A stretch of DNA of 29,755 nt. Origin: a virus. The stretch lies in the IMG/VR virus record IMGVR_UViG_3300048597_000652, positions 1 to 29,755 of that record; one strand, written 5' to 3'. The position numbers were made by a program, and so were the translations under genes. The notes beneath the pieces are model-generated. The model saw only the letters and a program-made list of their open reading frames with translations, had not been told where the DNA came from and did not search any database. Positions 23,070 through 29,755 of the stretch are shown here, in pieces. The number at the start of each line of letters is the position of its first letter. The stretch's first letter is position 1.

Positions 23070-25203
23070 CTTGCGGGCGACCGATCCAGCCGGACGAACG
23101 GGCTGGCGGGCGCGAGACCTCGTCGGAACCGGATGGGCTGGCCTGCGGCGCCTGCTCCGGCACGGTCAGGTCGGGCCGCGCGAACAGATCAGGCGTGGCC
23201 GGCTTTAGCGGGCGATGCGCCGCCGCAACCAGCTCGGCCCAGCGTGCGGCCGAGATCTGGCCCGCGCCCTCCTGCCAGGCGAGCGCCTTGCAGCCGACCG
23301 CGATGTCCAGCGCCTCGTTCGGACGTCCCGGCAGCTTGCGCCACTCGCGGTGGTCGCCCGGCCGCTCGAGCAGCGCGCGCTTGGCCTTGCCTTTGGCCTC
23401 CGCCTGCGGGTCGATCAGGACCTCGGCGGTGAGCTGCCTGGCGTAATCGTCGCCGATCCAGTTCGGCAGATGCAGCGTCCCGTCCGGAAACGAACCGTCT
23501 TCGCGTCGCCCTGCGACGAGGCTTTTCAGTCCCCTGTAGATCGCCGTCTTCAAGTCGAACTGGCCGATGAGGCCGAGCGGAATCATGCGCCCGCTGACGG
23601 GCCGCCCGAAAGCGTCCCGCAACTGCGCCTTGGTGAGGCGGAGCGGCGGGGCCTTGGAGCGGTTGTCACCCTTGGTGGCCGTGAGCCAGCCGCGCCCGCA
23701 AACCTTGTCGTAGAGCAGCTGCGTCTCGTTTCCGGTGTCGATGCCCCATGCGATCGGCCCGAGCTCGATGCCGGCCTCTGTCGGGTAGCTGCGGGCCCCC
23801 AACTGGTCGATGATGGCGAAATCGGCGTCGAGATCACCCGTGCGCGGGATGATCCCCGCATCCACCAGCCAACCCTGAAAGCCGGGTCCCCAGCCCCAGA
23901 CGCCCCACTCGAAGCGGTCGCCCTGGACGTCGATGAAGCCGGTCAGCGCGGCGGCCGGATAAGGCACCGTGCCCTTGCCCCAGGCGACGCGCGCGGCGCA
24001 GAGCCGCTCGTGATCGGGTGCGTCACTGGTCGGATCATAGGGTTCGCCCAGATCCTGCTGGCAGAACGTCTTCTCCTTCAGTGGGTCGCCCTTGGCGGCG
24101 CGGCCCCGCGCCAGAATGTCGCTCCAGCTCTCCATCGGCGAATAGGCCGACCAGAGCGCATAGGAAGGTTGCCAGTCGCGGCAACGACCCTCGCAGGGGT
24201 CGCAGGCCCATTTGGCCAGGTCAGCCGCCGGGAAATGCTCCGGCACAGGCGCAAGCACTGCGCCGGGCACTTCCTGCCCCGGATCATTGGAGCGGGTGGG
24301 AATCCAGACGCCGTCGGCGAGCATCCGCTCGCGCTCGACCTGATCGATGAGCGCGCCGCAGGCGACGCAGGCGAAAGTGGCGCGATGGCGCGAGATATCG
24401 GACGGGGCCTGCATATTCTCCCAGCGCAAGGTCTGGCGCTCCGCACAATGCGGGCATTCGACATAGAAGCGGCGGCGGTCGCCATCCTCATACATCTGGC
24501 TGATGCGGCAGGAGCCGGCGAGGCCGGGGGTTGAGGAGGCGAACTCCTTGGCGAGGTCGCCATAGGATTTCTGCCTCGCCCGCGCCTGGTCGATAGGCGA
24601 ACCGCGACCATCGGTGTCGAGTGGATATTCCGACACCTCATCCATGACGAGATAGCGGATGGACACCATCTGCAGCCCTTTGGAGCTGCTGGCGGTGACG
24701 ATCTGGGCGAAGCCACCCGAGAACCGCTTGAACGAGGTGGTGGAGGCCGCCTCGTCCCGGCTGTTCTCGGGACGCACGCGGTGCCTGATCTGCGGGCTCG
24801 CATCCACCGTGGGCTGCAATTTCACCCTGTTGAACTTGATGGCCTCGTCAAGCGATGGCAGCACCATCAGCATGGTGCCGGGCGCCCGGTCGACGACATA
24901 GCCGAACCAGTTGACCGGGATCTCCGATTTGCCGGTCTGCGCGCTGAATTTCAGCGTCACACGCCGGGCGGGATGATCCGGATGCAGGCAGTCCATCGGC
25001 TCGCGCAGGTACGGCGTACGTGCGGTGCTCCACGGCCCCGGATAACGCGAGCCCGATTCAGCCGAAACCTTGCGATAGCGGTCCGCCCATTCGGAGACCG
25101 TCAACTCCTGCTCGGGTTTCGCATGCAGCGCCAGCGATTCAGCCAGGATGCGCCGTCCGTTCGCGAGGCCCGGCAGAAGCTCATGAAGCTCCGCCGATGT
25201 CAT
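23050..25203 (-). CDS. terL: Terminase large subunit, GpA family
   Basis: The 717-residue packaging motor and nuclease matches the lambda GpA family. The ATPase half carries a Walker A-type SAQTGKSE (87-94) and Walker B YLVMDEV (184-190). A zinc-binding pair, CPHC (250-253) and CVAC (279-282), follows. The nuclease half has the acidic residues Asp425 in GFIDVQ and Asp489 in WGIDTG, and later LNEALDIAVG-like sequence (RPNEALDIAVGCKALAW). The C-terminal 60 residues are Pro/Ser-rich and may contact the portal. GAGG lies seven bases before the ATG. GpA-type enzymes usually cut cos sites, which suggests a phage with cohesive ends. Confidence 0.95.
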   Translation of the reverse strand: MTSAELHELLPGLANGRRILAESLALHAKPEQELTVSEWADRYRKVSAESGSRYPGPWSTARTPYLREPMDCLHPDHPARRVTLKFSAQTGKSEIPVNWFGYVVDRAPGTMLMVLPSLDEAIKFNRVKLQPTVDASPQIRHRVRPENSRDEAASTTSFKRFSGGFAQIVTASSSKGLQMVSIRYLVMDEVSEYPLDTDGRGSPIDQARARQKSYGDLAKEFASSTPGLAGSCRISQMYEDGDRRRFYVECPHCAERQTLRWENMQAPSDISRHRATFACVACGALIDQVERERMLADGVWIPTRSNDPGQEVPGAVLAPVPEHFPAADLAKWACDPCEGRCRDWQPSYALWSAYSPMESWSDILARGRAAKGDPLKEKTFCQQDLGEPYDPTSDAPDHERLCAARVAWGKGTVPYPAAALTGFIDVQGDRFEWGVWGWGPGFQGWLVDAGIIPRTGDLDADFAIIDQLGARSYPTEAGIELGPIAWGIDTGNETQLLYDKVCGRGWLTATKGDNRSKAPPLRLTKAQLRDAFGRPVSGRMIPLGLIGQFDLKTAIYRGLKSLVAGRREDGSFPDGTLHLPNWIGDDYARQLTAEVLIDPQAEAKGKAKRALLERPGDHREWRKLPGRPNEALDIAVGCKALAWQEGAGQISAARWAELVAAAHRPLKPATPDLFARPDLTVPEQAPQASPSGSDEVSRPPARSSGWIGRPQGGWLRR

Positions 25204-25212
25204 GGGCTGTCC

Positions 25213-25767
25213 TCAGCTTGGCGGCGGCTCCCTTGCAGTCAGCGCGACTTCGGACATCGCACGCGCGAATTCCTCGAAGCCGGCGCGGATCATGTTCTTC
25301 AGCAGCGGGCGCACGAGGCGGGCCTCGCCGCCAAACCGCGCCGCGATCTGCTCGGAGGCCGTGTTCACGGCCATTTCAAAGGCGGCCCGCATCTGCGTAA
25401 CCGCTTCGCGGGCCGCCTCTTGGACCTCCGCTGTGGGCGTGAGGAGGCCTTTCGCTTCGGCGAGTTGCATCTCCTTAATCTCGGCTTCGGCGGCGACCTT
25501 GCGGGCCGCGCCTTCCGCCTGCGTCGAGGAGCGTGGGCGGACACCCGGCCGCGTCAGGGCCTTAGGCGTCACATCCGCCAGCCGGATATTCTCGGCCCGG
25601 TGTCGGGCCAGAAGCTCGAAGTCGAGAAACAGGTCGCGGCCTTCGCGTTCCACCGGCAGGGCTTCGGCATGCTGCTTGAGGTAGCGCGACAAGGCCGACT
25701 TCGAAACGGCGTCGCCGCGCGCGGCGAGCATCTCGACCGCCGCCTTCAGCGTCACCCGTTCGGCCAT
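25213..25767 (-). CDS. terS: Terminase small subunit, Nu1-like
   Basis: The 184-residue product has an N-terminal winged-helix region (VTLKAAVEMLAARGDAVSKS, ALSRYLKQHAE, GRDLFLDFELLARHRAEN) like lambda gpNu1, then a helical linker (KVAAEAEIKEMQLAEAKGLL) and a C-terminal helix for contact with TerL. It would recognise the phage packaging site. Position just before TerL and length near gpNu1 agree. The start at 25767 begins MAERVTLK; no strong ribosome site is seen, and a GTG at 25842 is open in frame but would add low-quality sequence. Three 11-base repeats overlap its start. Confidence 0.85.
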   Translation of the reverse strand: MAERVTLKAAVEMLAARGDAVSKSALSRYLKQHAEALPVEREGRDLFLDFELLARHRAENIRLADVTPKALTRPGVRPRSSTQAEGAARKVAAEAEIKEMQLAEAKGLLTPTAEVQEAAREAVTQMRAAFEMAVNTASEQIAARFGGEARLVRPLLKNMIRAGFEEFARAMSEVALTAREPPPS

Positions 25768-25806
25768 CGTTGCACCACCGTTGCGCCGGGGCGAAATCGT
25801 TGCACC
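25766..25806 (-). repeat. Three 11-base repeats at the TerS start: candidate packaging or operator site
   Basis: On the + strand ATCGTTGCACC stands at 25766-25776 and 25796-25806, and a variant ACCGTTGCGCC at 25777-25787. All three have the same orientation. They lie across and just upstream of the TerS start codon. In lambda, the Nu1-binding R sites lie near the start of the small terminase gene, so a cosB-like role is plausible but unproven. Confidence 0.5.
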
Positions 25807-25899
25807 CGATTTCGGATCGGCCACTAGCGAAAACCCGGGCACTTTTAGAGGCGCAGGGGGGTGGGGGGCCGGGAAGGACCCGCGCGACCTGCCGCGACC

Positions 25900-26490
25900 T
25901 CAGGCCCGCCCGCGTGGGGCGACGCCGGCGAGAATGGCGTAAAGCTCTTTGCCTACATCGCCCGGCAGGTGCTGTGCGGCGGTGGAGTAGAACGCCTGCG
26001 CGCTCGCACCCGAGACCATTTCCTTGGGAATGAAGATGCCTGACCGCACCTTCTCGATCTTTCCGCCCCAGCGACCACCTTCGAGGTTGCGATAAACATG
26101 GCCGTCACGGCGCTTGACCGCATAACGGTTAGGCTTGCGGCCCGACTTGATGAACGCTCCGGGGAATATCTGGCGCTGGCCGCCCGGGGCCGCGCTCACG
26201 CCGCCCCTGACCTCACGCGCCCCTAAATACTTGAGCGATATGTCACCGCCCCGTGATTTCAGCACATAGGACAGGTCGCGGTAGTTGGCCCGCCTTGTCT
26301 TCACCGCGCGGTTGATGACGCCGGGCTTGAGTCCTGTCTGCTGGACGAGCGCGCGCTTGACCTGCGTGCGGACCTTGTCGCCCGTGCGATTGAGGCCGCG
26401 CCCGATGGCGTGAGGGGCCTGGTCGCCGGCGGCCATGAAGGCGTTGGCGAGACGGTCGAACGCGCCCGCATCAATCGTCAGCGTGATCAT
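25900..26490 (-). CDS. Minor tail protein Z-like
   Basis: The 196-residue product has the pattern of lambda gpZ (Pfam Minor_tail_Z): TIDAGAFDRLANAFMAAGDQ, APHAIGRGLNRTGDKVRTQV, KRALVQQTGLKPGVINRAVK, and a C-terminal RSGIFIPKEMVSG segment. gpZ acts in tail completion in lambda. Here it is coded before the terminase, away from the other tail genes. The ATG overlaps the small upstream gene by four bases (ATGA), which fixes the start; the ribosome site itself is weak. About 130 bases without a gene separate it from TerS. Confidence 0.8.
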   Translation of the reverse strand: MITLTIDAGAFDRLANAFMAAGDQAPHAIGRGLNRTGDKVRTQVKRALVQQTGLKPGVINRAVKTRRANYRDLSYVLKSRGGDISLKYLGAREVRGGVSAAPGGQRQIFPGAFIKSGRKPNRYAVKRRDGHVYRNLEGGRWGGKIEKVRSGIFIPKEMVSGASAQAFYSTAAQHLPGDVGKELYAILAGVAPRGRA

Positions 26491-26678
26491 CTTGGCCGGC
26501 CCGACGTCAGCCGAAGCCGCGCGGTCATCTGCGCCAGACGCCGAGCGGCGGATGCTGCATCCTCTGTCATGGTGCGTGTCACATAGGCCGCCCCCTGTCT
26601 TGCAGTGGCCAGATCGCCCCTCGCCAATGCGGAGGCCGACTTGCCGATGACGGCACGGCGTTCGGCGCAGCGGCACAT
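26487..26678 (-). CDS. Small Cys-containing phage protein, first late gene
   Basis: The 63-residue product starts MCRCAERRAVIGKSASALAR and is basic and helical, with Cys2 and Cys4 as its only Cys residues. I do not know a function. The gene is supported by GGAG eight bases before the ATG and a four-base overlap (ATGA) with the gpZ-like gene. It is the first gene after the leader terminator. Small MCxC proteins of this kind are familiar before packaging genes in other proteobacterial prophages, a recollection, not a search result. Confidence 0.65.
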   Translation of the reverse strand: MCRCAERRAVIGKSASALARGDLATARQGAAYVTRTMTEDAASAARRLAQMTARLRLTSGRPR

Positions 26679-26696
26679 GGGGTGATCTCCAACGAA

Positions 26697-26725
26697 AAAC
26701 GCCCCGGCGGTGAGCCGAGGCGTTT
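26697..26725 (-). terminator. Intrinsic terminator in the leader of the late operon
   Basis: On the - strand arms 26725-26714 and 26708-26697 pair over 12 positions (one G-U) around a five-base loop. The final three T of the stem and two more form a T5 run (26699-26695). The ribosome site of the first late gene begins only a few bases later. It could simply end the transcript of the unknown gene upstream, or act as an attenuator for the late operon. Confidence 0.75.
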
Positions 26726-26748
26726 CCAGACCTGATTTAGCGTGTTGA

Positions 26749-26790
26749 GGCTATGCGTCAACGGGCTTTCCCGTCAACTATTATTTTTTA
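26749..26790 (-). promoter_or_regulatory. Candidate late promoter with A/T-rich upstream element
   Basis: On the - strand an A/T-rich block (26790-26779) is followed directly by TTGACG (26777-26772), a near-consensus -35, then 17 bases and ATAGCC (26754-26749), a weak -10. A second GTTGACG copy lies 15 bases on, between the two elements, and the region can fold into a 9-bp hairpin with two G-U pairs. Repeated motifs between -35 and -10 could bind an activator or antiterminator. The -35 is convincing, the -10 is not. Confidence 0.45.
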
Positions 26791-26795
26791 GGCAA

Positions 26796-27551
26796 TCAAA
26801 TCAAAGGGTTGGCATTGCCTGAATTCTGGCGTCCAAGGCCGGGCAGAACGATCCTCGCCGGTTTTTCCCATGGCGACTCGGGCGCGAGCGGCCCCGTGGC
26901 CTCATGTTTGGCGAGCGCGCCGGCGAGATCCCCCGCCAGCCTCGCCAGGCACAGACGCCAAGCGGCATAGACCGCCCTTGCGTGGATGACTTCCTCGAGC
27001 GCGTCGTCATCCTTCCGCTTCCTCGCCCGCCCGCGACGATCCATCGGCAGATGGTCGAGCGCCATCCTGCCCGCTTTCGTCGCCCAACCCTCGCACCAGT
27101 CGGGTCGCGAGCCCGCCTTGGCGTGGATGATCAGCAGCGCCACGGCTCCCACCTGCTCCAGCCTGACGCCGAAGGCCGCGACCCTTCCATTCGGGCAGAC
27201 CGGACGCAGCAGCCAGTCTCCCGCGACCTTCTCGATGATGCGCCCGGCGCCATCCGCCGCGGCGCGGTCCCAGAGCGTCACCTCGCCGCCTCGCCGCCAC
27301 TCGAACCAGATCTCCGGCAGCGAGAGCACCGCGTCATGGATGATCGCCGCGTCATCCGGCACGCGGATCCCGGCGGGCCGCGCCGCGAAGCTCGAATTGT
27401 CGATCTTGGTGCCGAGGCTGGCATATTGGCCAAGACCGCCGGCCGGCGAAACCGCCGGGCCTCTGGGCGTCATCATCGCCATGGACCGATCGACACATTG
27501 CGTCCTGTAGGCCCATTCCAGCAGCTGCTCGATATCAAGACTTTCCTTCAT
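26796..27551 (-). CDS. Phage protein of unknown function
   Basis: I do not recognise this 251-residue protein. It starts KESLDIEQLLEWAYRTQCVD and has no membrane segment. The middle holds ARPAGIRVPDDAAIIHDAVL, then LPEIWFEWRRGGEVTLWDRA; the second half has a basic patch (MDRRGRARKRKDD) and a helical HARAVYAAWRLCLARLAGDL. The start at 27551 fits AAGGA nine bases upstream; an ATG at 27560 is in frame but too close to that site. An open frame further upstream runs into the repeat array and is not coding. It lies between the helicase gene and the late operon, so it may be an early or middle gene, perhaps DNA-related because of the basic patch. That role is a guess. Confidence 0.7.
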   Translation of the reverse strand: MKESLDIEQLLEWAYRTQCVDRSMAMMTPRGPAVSPAGGLGQYASLGTKIDNSSFAARPAGIRVPDDAAIIHDAVLSLPEIWFEWRRGGEVTLWDRAAADGAGRIIEKVAGDWLLRPVCPNGRVAAFGVRLEQVGAVALLIIHAKAGSRPDWCEGWATKAGRMALDHLPMDRRGRARKRKDDDALEEVIHARAVYAAWRLCLARLAGDLAGALAKHEATGPLAPESPWEKPARIVLPGLGRQNSGNANPLI

Positions 27552-27582
27552 GGCGGTCATTCCTTCTTCGAAAAGACGTTTA

Positions 27583-27874
27583 GGCGGGGATGTCGGGGAT
27601 CGAGTCGGTGATCGGTCGATGATCGAGGCGGGGATCAAGCTGTTGAATTCACGCGCATTCGCGGCGAAAAGGCGGGGGTGGCGGGGATCGTTCGCGCGCC
27701 ATCAGGGCAAATTTCGTCTTCGCGGTTTCAATTCCCCCAAACCCCGCGCGCAGGCCTGTGCGGGCAAATGATCCCCGCCACCCCCGCCTTTTTGCGATAA
27801 ACCATTGAAATCGCTTGCCAAAAACCGGGCGGGGATGCTTGCGGATCGCCGCCTGTATCCCCGCCATCCCCGCC
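27583..27874. repeat. GGCGGGGAT repeat array (candidate iterons/replication origin)
   Basis: Seven exact copies of GGCGGGGAT lie in this 292-base gene-free stretch: + strand at 27583, 27627, 27680 and 27828, and reversed at 27771, 27857 and 27866. Near-copies GGCGGGGGT stand at 27671 and, reversed, at 27780; a partial copy ends at 27600. An A/T-richer patch (about 27790-27825) lies among them. The array follows the 3' end of an SF3-type helicase gene, where phage P4-like origins with iterons can be found. It is not a CRISPR: units are short, of both orientations and unevenly spaced. Function is inferred. Confidence 0.7.
27667..27792. repeat. Perfect 23-bp inverted repeat within the array
   Basis: Positions 27667-27689 and 27770-27792 are exact reverse complements, separated by 80 bases. 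Each arm holds one GGCGGGGGT and one GGCGGGGAT unit back to back. Both strands therefore encode the same spurious peptide (AKRRGWRGSFAR), which explains open frames here on both strands. It could form a cruciform or a paired binding site. Confidence 0.85.
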
Positions 27875-27919
27875 AGAACGGGGCGTGAACGCGGGCGATC
27901 AACCATCATCGGGCGGCGA

Positions 27920-29755
27920 TCAGCGTCCATCTTTCTGCGTCCTGTAGGGGTTGCGGGGCCCGTCCTCGGGCGGGGCGGGCACGGAATGCAGCTCGATGTC
28001 GAGATAGTAGTTGCGCCCCTGAATCTCGGTCTTGTCGAAGCGCTCCGAGGCGATGTCGCCCATCTTCTTCTGGCTGCGCGGCGAGCGGGCGTTGGCGTGG
28101 CTCCAGTTCTGGTAGGCCTCGTAGAGCTCGCTCGCGCCGACGCGCCGCCCGATGGCGGGGCGGATGCACATGCGCAGGAACTCGCCCACCGGGTCATTGG
28201 CTTCGGCATAGGCCTGCGTCGCCGCCCTCACGCTCTCGGCGATGAAGAGCCGCTCGCCATTGTCGAGCCAGTCGAGCACGCCCTCGGCGAGCCAGGCGAG
28301 GATGCCCGGCCCCTCCTCGCGCACGAACTCGGTGACAATCTCCTCGAATTCGCGCCGCCGCTCCTCCGGGATCGTCTGGTCCCAGTGGACGAGCAGGAGG
28401 CGGCGCACAGTGCCATAGTCCGATCCGTCGAGGCTGGGCTTCTTGTTGCCCGACATATGGGCCTTGGCAGTGTTCTGGAACTCGATATAGCCCTTGAACA
28501 GGGCCCGCGCCGTGATGCCCTCGCCGCCCGTCAGGCGCTTGACGAGATCATCCTGCAAAGGCGCGTCGCCCTTGACCTCGAGGATGCGCACGAAGCGCTT
28601 GAACAGGAGGCGGATGATGTCGGGCGAGGCCGAGCCTGCCCCCCTGTCGCCCTGCCCGATGATCGATTCGCGCGGCAGGCCGACGCCGAGCTGGTCGCCG
28701 ATGACGCGGAACAGCACCTCAAGGAACACCGATTTGCCGTTCGCGCCATGGCCGTAATGGAACATCAGATATTGCAGCGGCACCCCGGTGAGGCCGAGCC
28801 CCGCGAACATTTGCACGGTGCGCCGCTTTTCGGCGTCGGGCAGCATCTCGGCGATGAAGCCGCGCCATTTCGGCGCGGGCGCGAGAATGCCCTCCCATGG
28901 CGTCGGGATGAAGGCGGTGAGCCTGTCGGCCCGCTCATGGCCCGGCGTCGCCAGAGCCATGGAGCGGAAGCGCGGCTCCTGCGGGTCGCTCTCCTCATCC
29001 TCGATGCGGGCGAAGCGCAGCGTCGCGTTCGGGCAGGCGAGGCGCATCCGGTCGGCATTGAAGGCGGTGTGGGGCTGGCGGGCGCGGGCGTCGGCGAAGG
29101 CGAACATCGATTCCACCCGGCCGGCATTCTTGGAGGTGACGGCATGGTTGAGCCGGCGCGCCACGCGCTTTCCCAGCGCCTCGCGGGCCTTCAGAGCGCG
29201 CTTGAGCAGAGCCCGTTCCGCTTTAGGGATGTCTTCCGGAGCAAAGCCTTCCAGCCCCTCAGCCGCCTTGATATCGCGCACCTCTTGCGGCGTGTGGCCG
29301 AGAAACCCGGCCTCAAGCGCAATGCGCCCGCCCAGCCGGCTGGCCAGGGTCTGCGCCAGCGCAGGCCCGTTCGGAACGTCCCAATGCGTGCCGGTCCAGA
29401 CCACGCGGTCGCCGCCGGAGACACCCGCCGCCGCGATGACGCAGTAATCGCCGCCGAAATGCCGCAGGAAGCGCTCGGCATTGTCGGTGTCGGAGGCATC
29501 GAGCGCGGCGCAGGACGCCACCACATCCATGTCGACGCCGTCCAACCCCATATCGGAAGGCCGGTCGCCATCATCCTCGATGAGGCCGCCTCCTAGATCC
29601 GGTTGCCCAAGATCGGGCTGCACAGGATCTGGCGGTCCCGTGTCGGTGTGCATGGCCGGGGGCGCGTCGGCGCCGAGCGCCTCGTCGACCATGGCGGCGA
29701 TCCGCGCATGCGGGCCTTGCGCTTCCGGGGCTGCGGGGATCACATCAGAGGTCAT
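27920..29755 (-). CDS. Phage replicative helicase, D5/SF3 type (primase C-terminal family)
   Basis: The 611-residue product resembles the D5-type ATPases of phage P4-like and poxviral primase-helicases. About 1-80 is acidic and Pro-rich, about 85-320 looks like the D5 N-terminal region (NAERFLRHFGGD at the front, ERADRLTAFIPTPWEGI later), and the SF3 core has Walker A GHGANGKS (335-342), RFVRILEVKGD and the SGNKKP motif (435-440). The C-terminus (from about 515) is a winged-helix-like tail (GEFLRMCIRPAIGRRVGASE). It should unwind DNA at the phage origin. No primase active-site domain is visible in this frame, so a partner primase may be coded to the right. The ATG is at the window edge; a longer protein is possible. 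Confidence 0.88.
   Translation of the reverse strand: MTSDVIPAAPEAQGPHARIAAMVDEALGADAPPAMHTDTGPPDPVQPDLGQPDLGGGLIEDDGDRPSDMGLDGVDMDVVASCAALDASDTDNAERFLRHFGGDYCVIAAAGVSGGDRVVWTGTHWDVPNGPALAQTLASRLGGRIALEAGFLGHTPQEVRDIKAAEGLEGFAPEDIPKAERALLKRALKAREALGKRVARRLNHAVTSKNAGRVESMFAFADARARQPHTAFNADRMRLACPNATLRFARIEDEESDPQEPRFRSMALATPGHERADRLTAFIPTPWEGILAPAPKWRGFIAEMLPDAEKRRTVQMFAGLGLTGVPLQYLMFHYGHGANGKSVFLEVLFRVIGDQLGVGLPRESIIGQGDRGAGSASPDIIRLLFKRFVRILEVKGDAPLQDDLVKRLTGGEGITARALFKGYIEFQNTAKAHMSGNKKPSLDGSDYGTVRRLLLVHWDQTIPEERRREFEEIVTEFVREEGPGILAWLAEGVLDWLDNGERLFIAESVRAATQAYAEANDPVGEFLRMCIRPAIGRRVGASELYEAYQNWSHANARSPRSQKKMGDIASERFDKTEIQGRNYYLDIELHSVPAPPEDGPRNPYRTQKDGR

Noticed and set aside
26757-26778. 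Rightward terminator (hairpin followed by T-rich run on the + strand)
   Set aside because: The stem has two mismatches on the + strand and no + strand gene leads into it; on the - strand the same bases better fit a promoter region.
27583-27874. CRISPR array
   Set aside because: Repeat units are only 9 bases, occur in both orientations and lack regular spacers; no cas genes are near.
27649-28209. 186-codon - strand open frame over the helicase end and the repeat array
   Set aside because: It overlaps the helicase gene in another frame, and its remainder is the translation of the inverted repeats.
1603-29596. Long + strand open frames opposite the late genes (for example 1603-2769, 5877-7241, 15038-17023, 23215-24534, 27815-29596)
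   Set aside because: They are mirror frames of well-recognised - strand genes in very GC-rich DNA, rich in Arg, His and Gly, without recognisable domains or good ribosome sites.
1-29755. Transposable Mu-like phage
   Set aside because: Only the tail is Mu-like. A tyrosine integrase is present and no MuA/MuB-like transposition gene is seen in the window.

Overview
The window is most of an integrated tailed phage (prophage) in a GC-rich genome. Codon bias, gene families and the very high GC point to an alphaproteobacterium, probably of the Hyphomicrobiales. That host call is an inference, because no host gene lies in the window. The tail has a contractile sheath, so the virion should be a myovirus. 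Its tail module follows the gene order of phage Mu (gp37 to gp49-like), while its head and packaging genes are of the lambda/HK97 type (GpA-like terminase, gpW, lambda-type portal, HK97-type protease and capsid). The phage integrates with a tyrosine recombinase, not a Mu transposase.

Layout: a single + strand gene, the integrase, opens the window (1-1203). Everything else is read on the - strand, from right to left. At the right edge is a D5/SF3-type replicative helicase (27920-29755). Next to it is a roughly 370-base non-coding stretch packed with GGCGGGGAT repeats in both orientations, a candidate replication origin. An unknown gene follows (26796-27551). Then comes a candidate promoter with an intrinsic terminator set between it and the first late gene, which suggests antitermination control.

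The late operon then runs about 25 kb almost without gaps: a small Cys-rich protein, a gpZ-like minor tail protein, TerS, TerL, gpW, portal, protease, major capsid protein, a decoration-like protein, a DUF2635 protein with a coiled-coil tail, two connector/tail-completion proteins, a second DUF2635 protein, sheath, tube, tail chaperone with a -1 frameshift, tape measure, five or six baseplate proteins, tail fibre with a C1q-like tip, fibre-assembly-like protein, secreted SGNH esterase, endolysin, holin-like protein, membrane/coiled-coil protein, an HTH-metallophosphoesterase and a DUF6378 protein. The operon appears to end at a strong intrinsic terminator buried in the 3' coding end of the convergent integrase gene.

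The most notable signals beyond the genes are the repeat array beside the helicase, the promoter-terminator leader of the late operon, a textbook T TTT TTC slippery site with a following stem-loop in the tail chaperone, a signal-peptide-like leader on the capsid protein, and stem-loops in the three largest gaps of the structural region, around the capsid and sheath/tube genes. The repressor, other early genes and the attachment sites must lie outside the window. No tRNA, rRNA, IS element or CRISPR array was seen.
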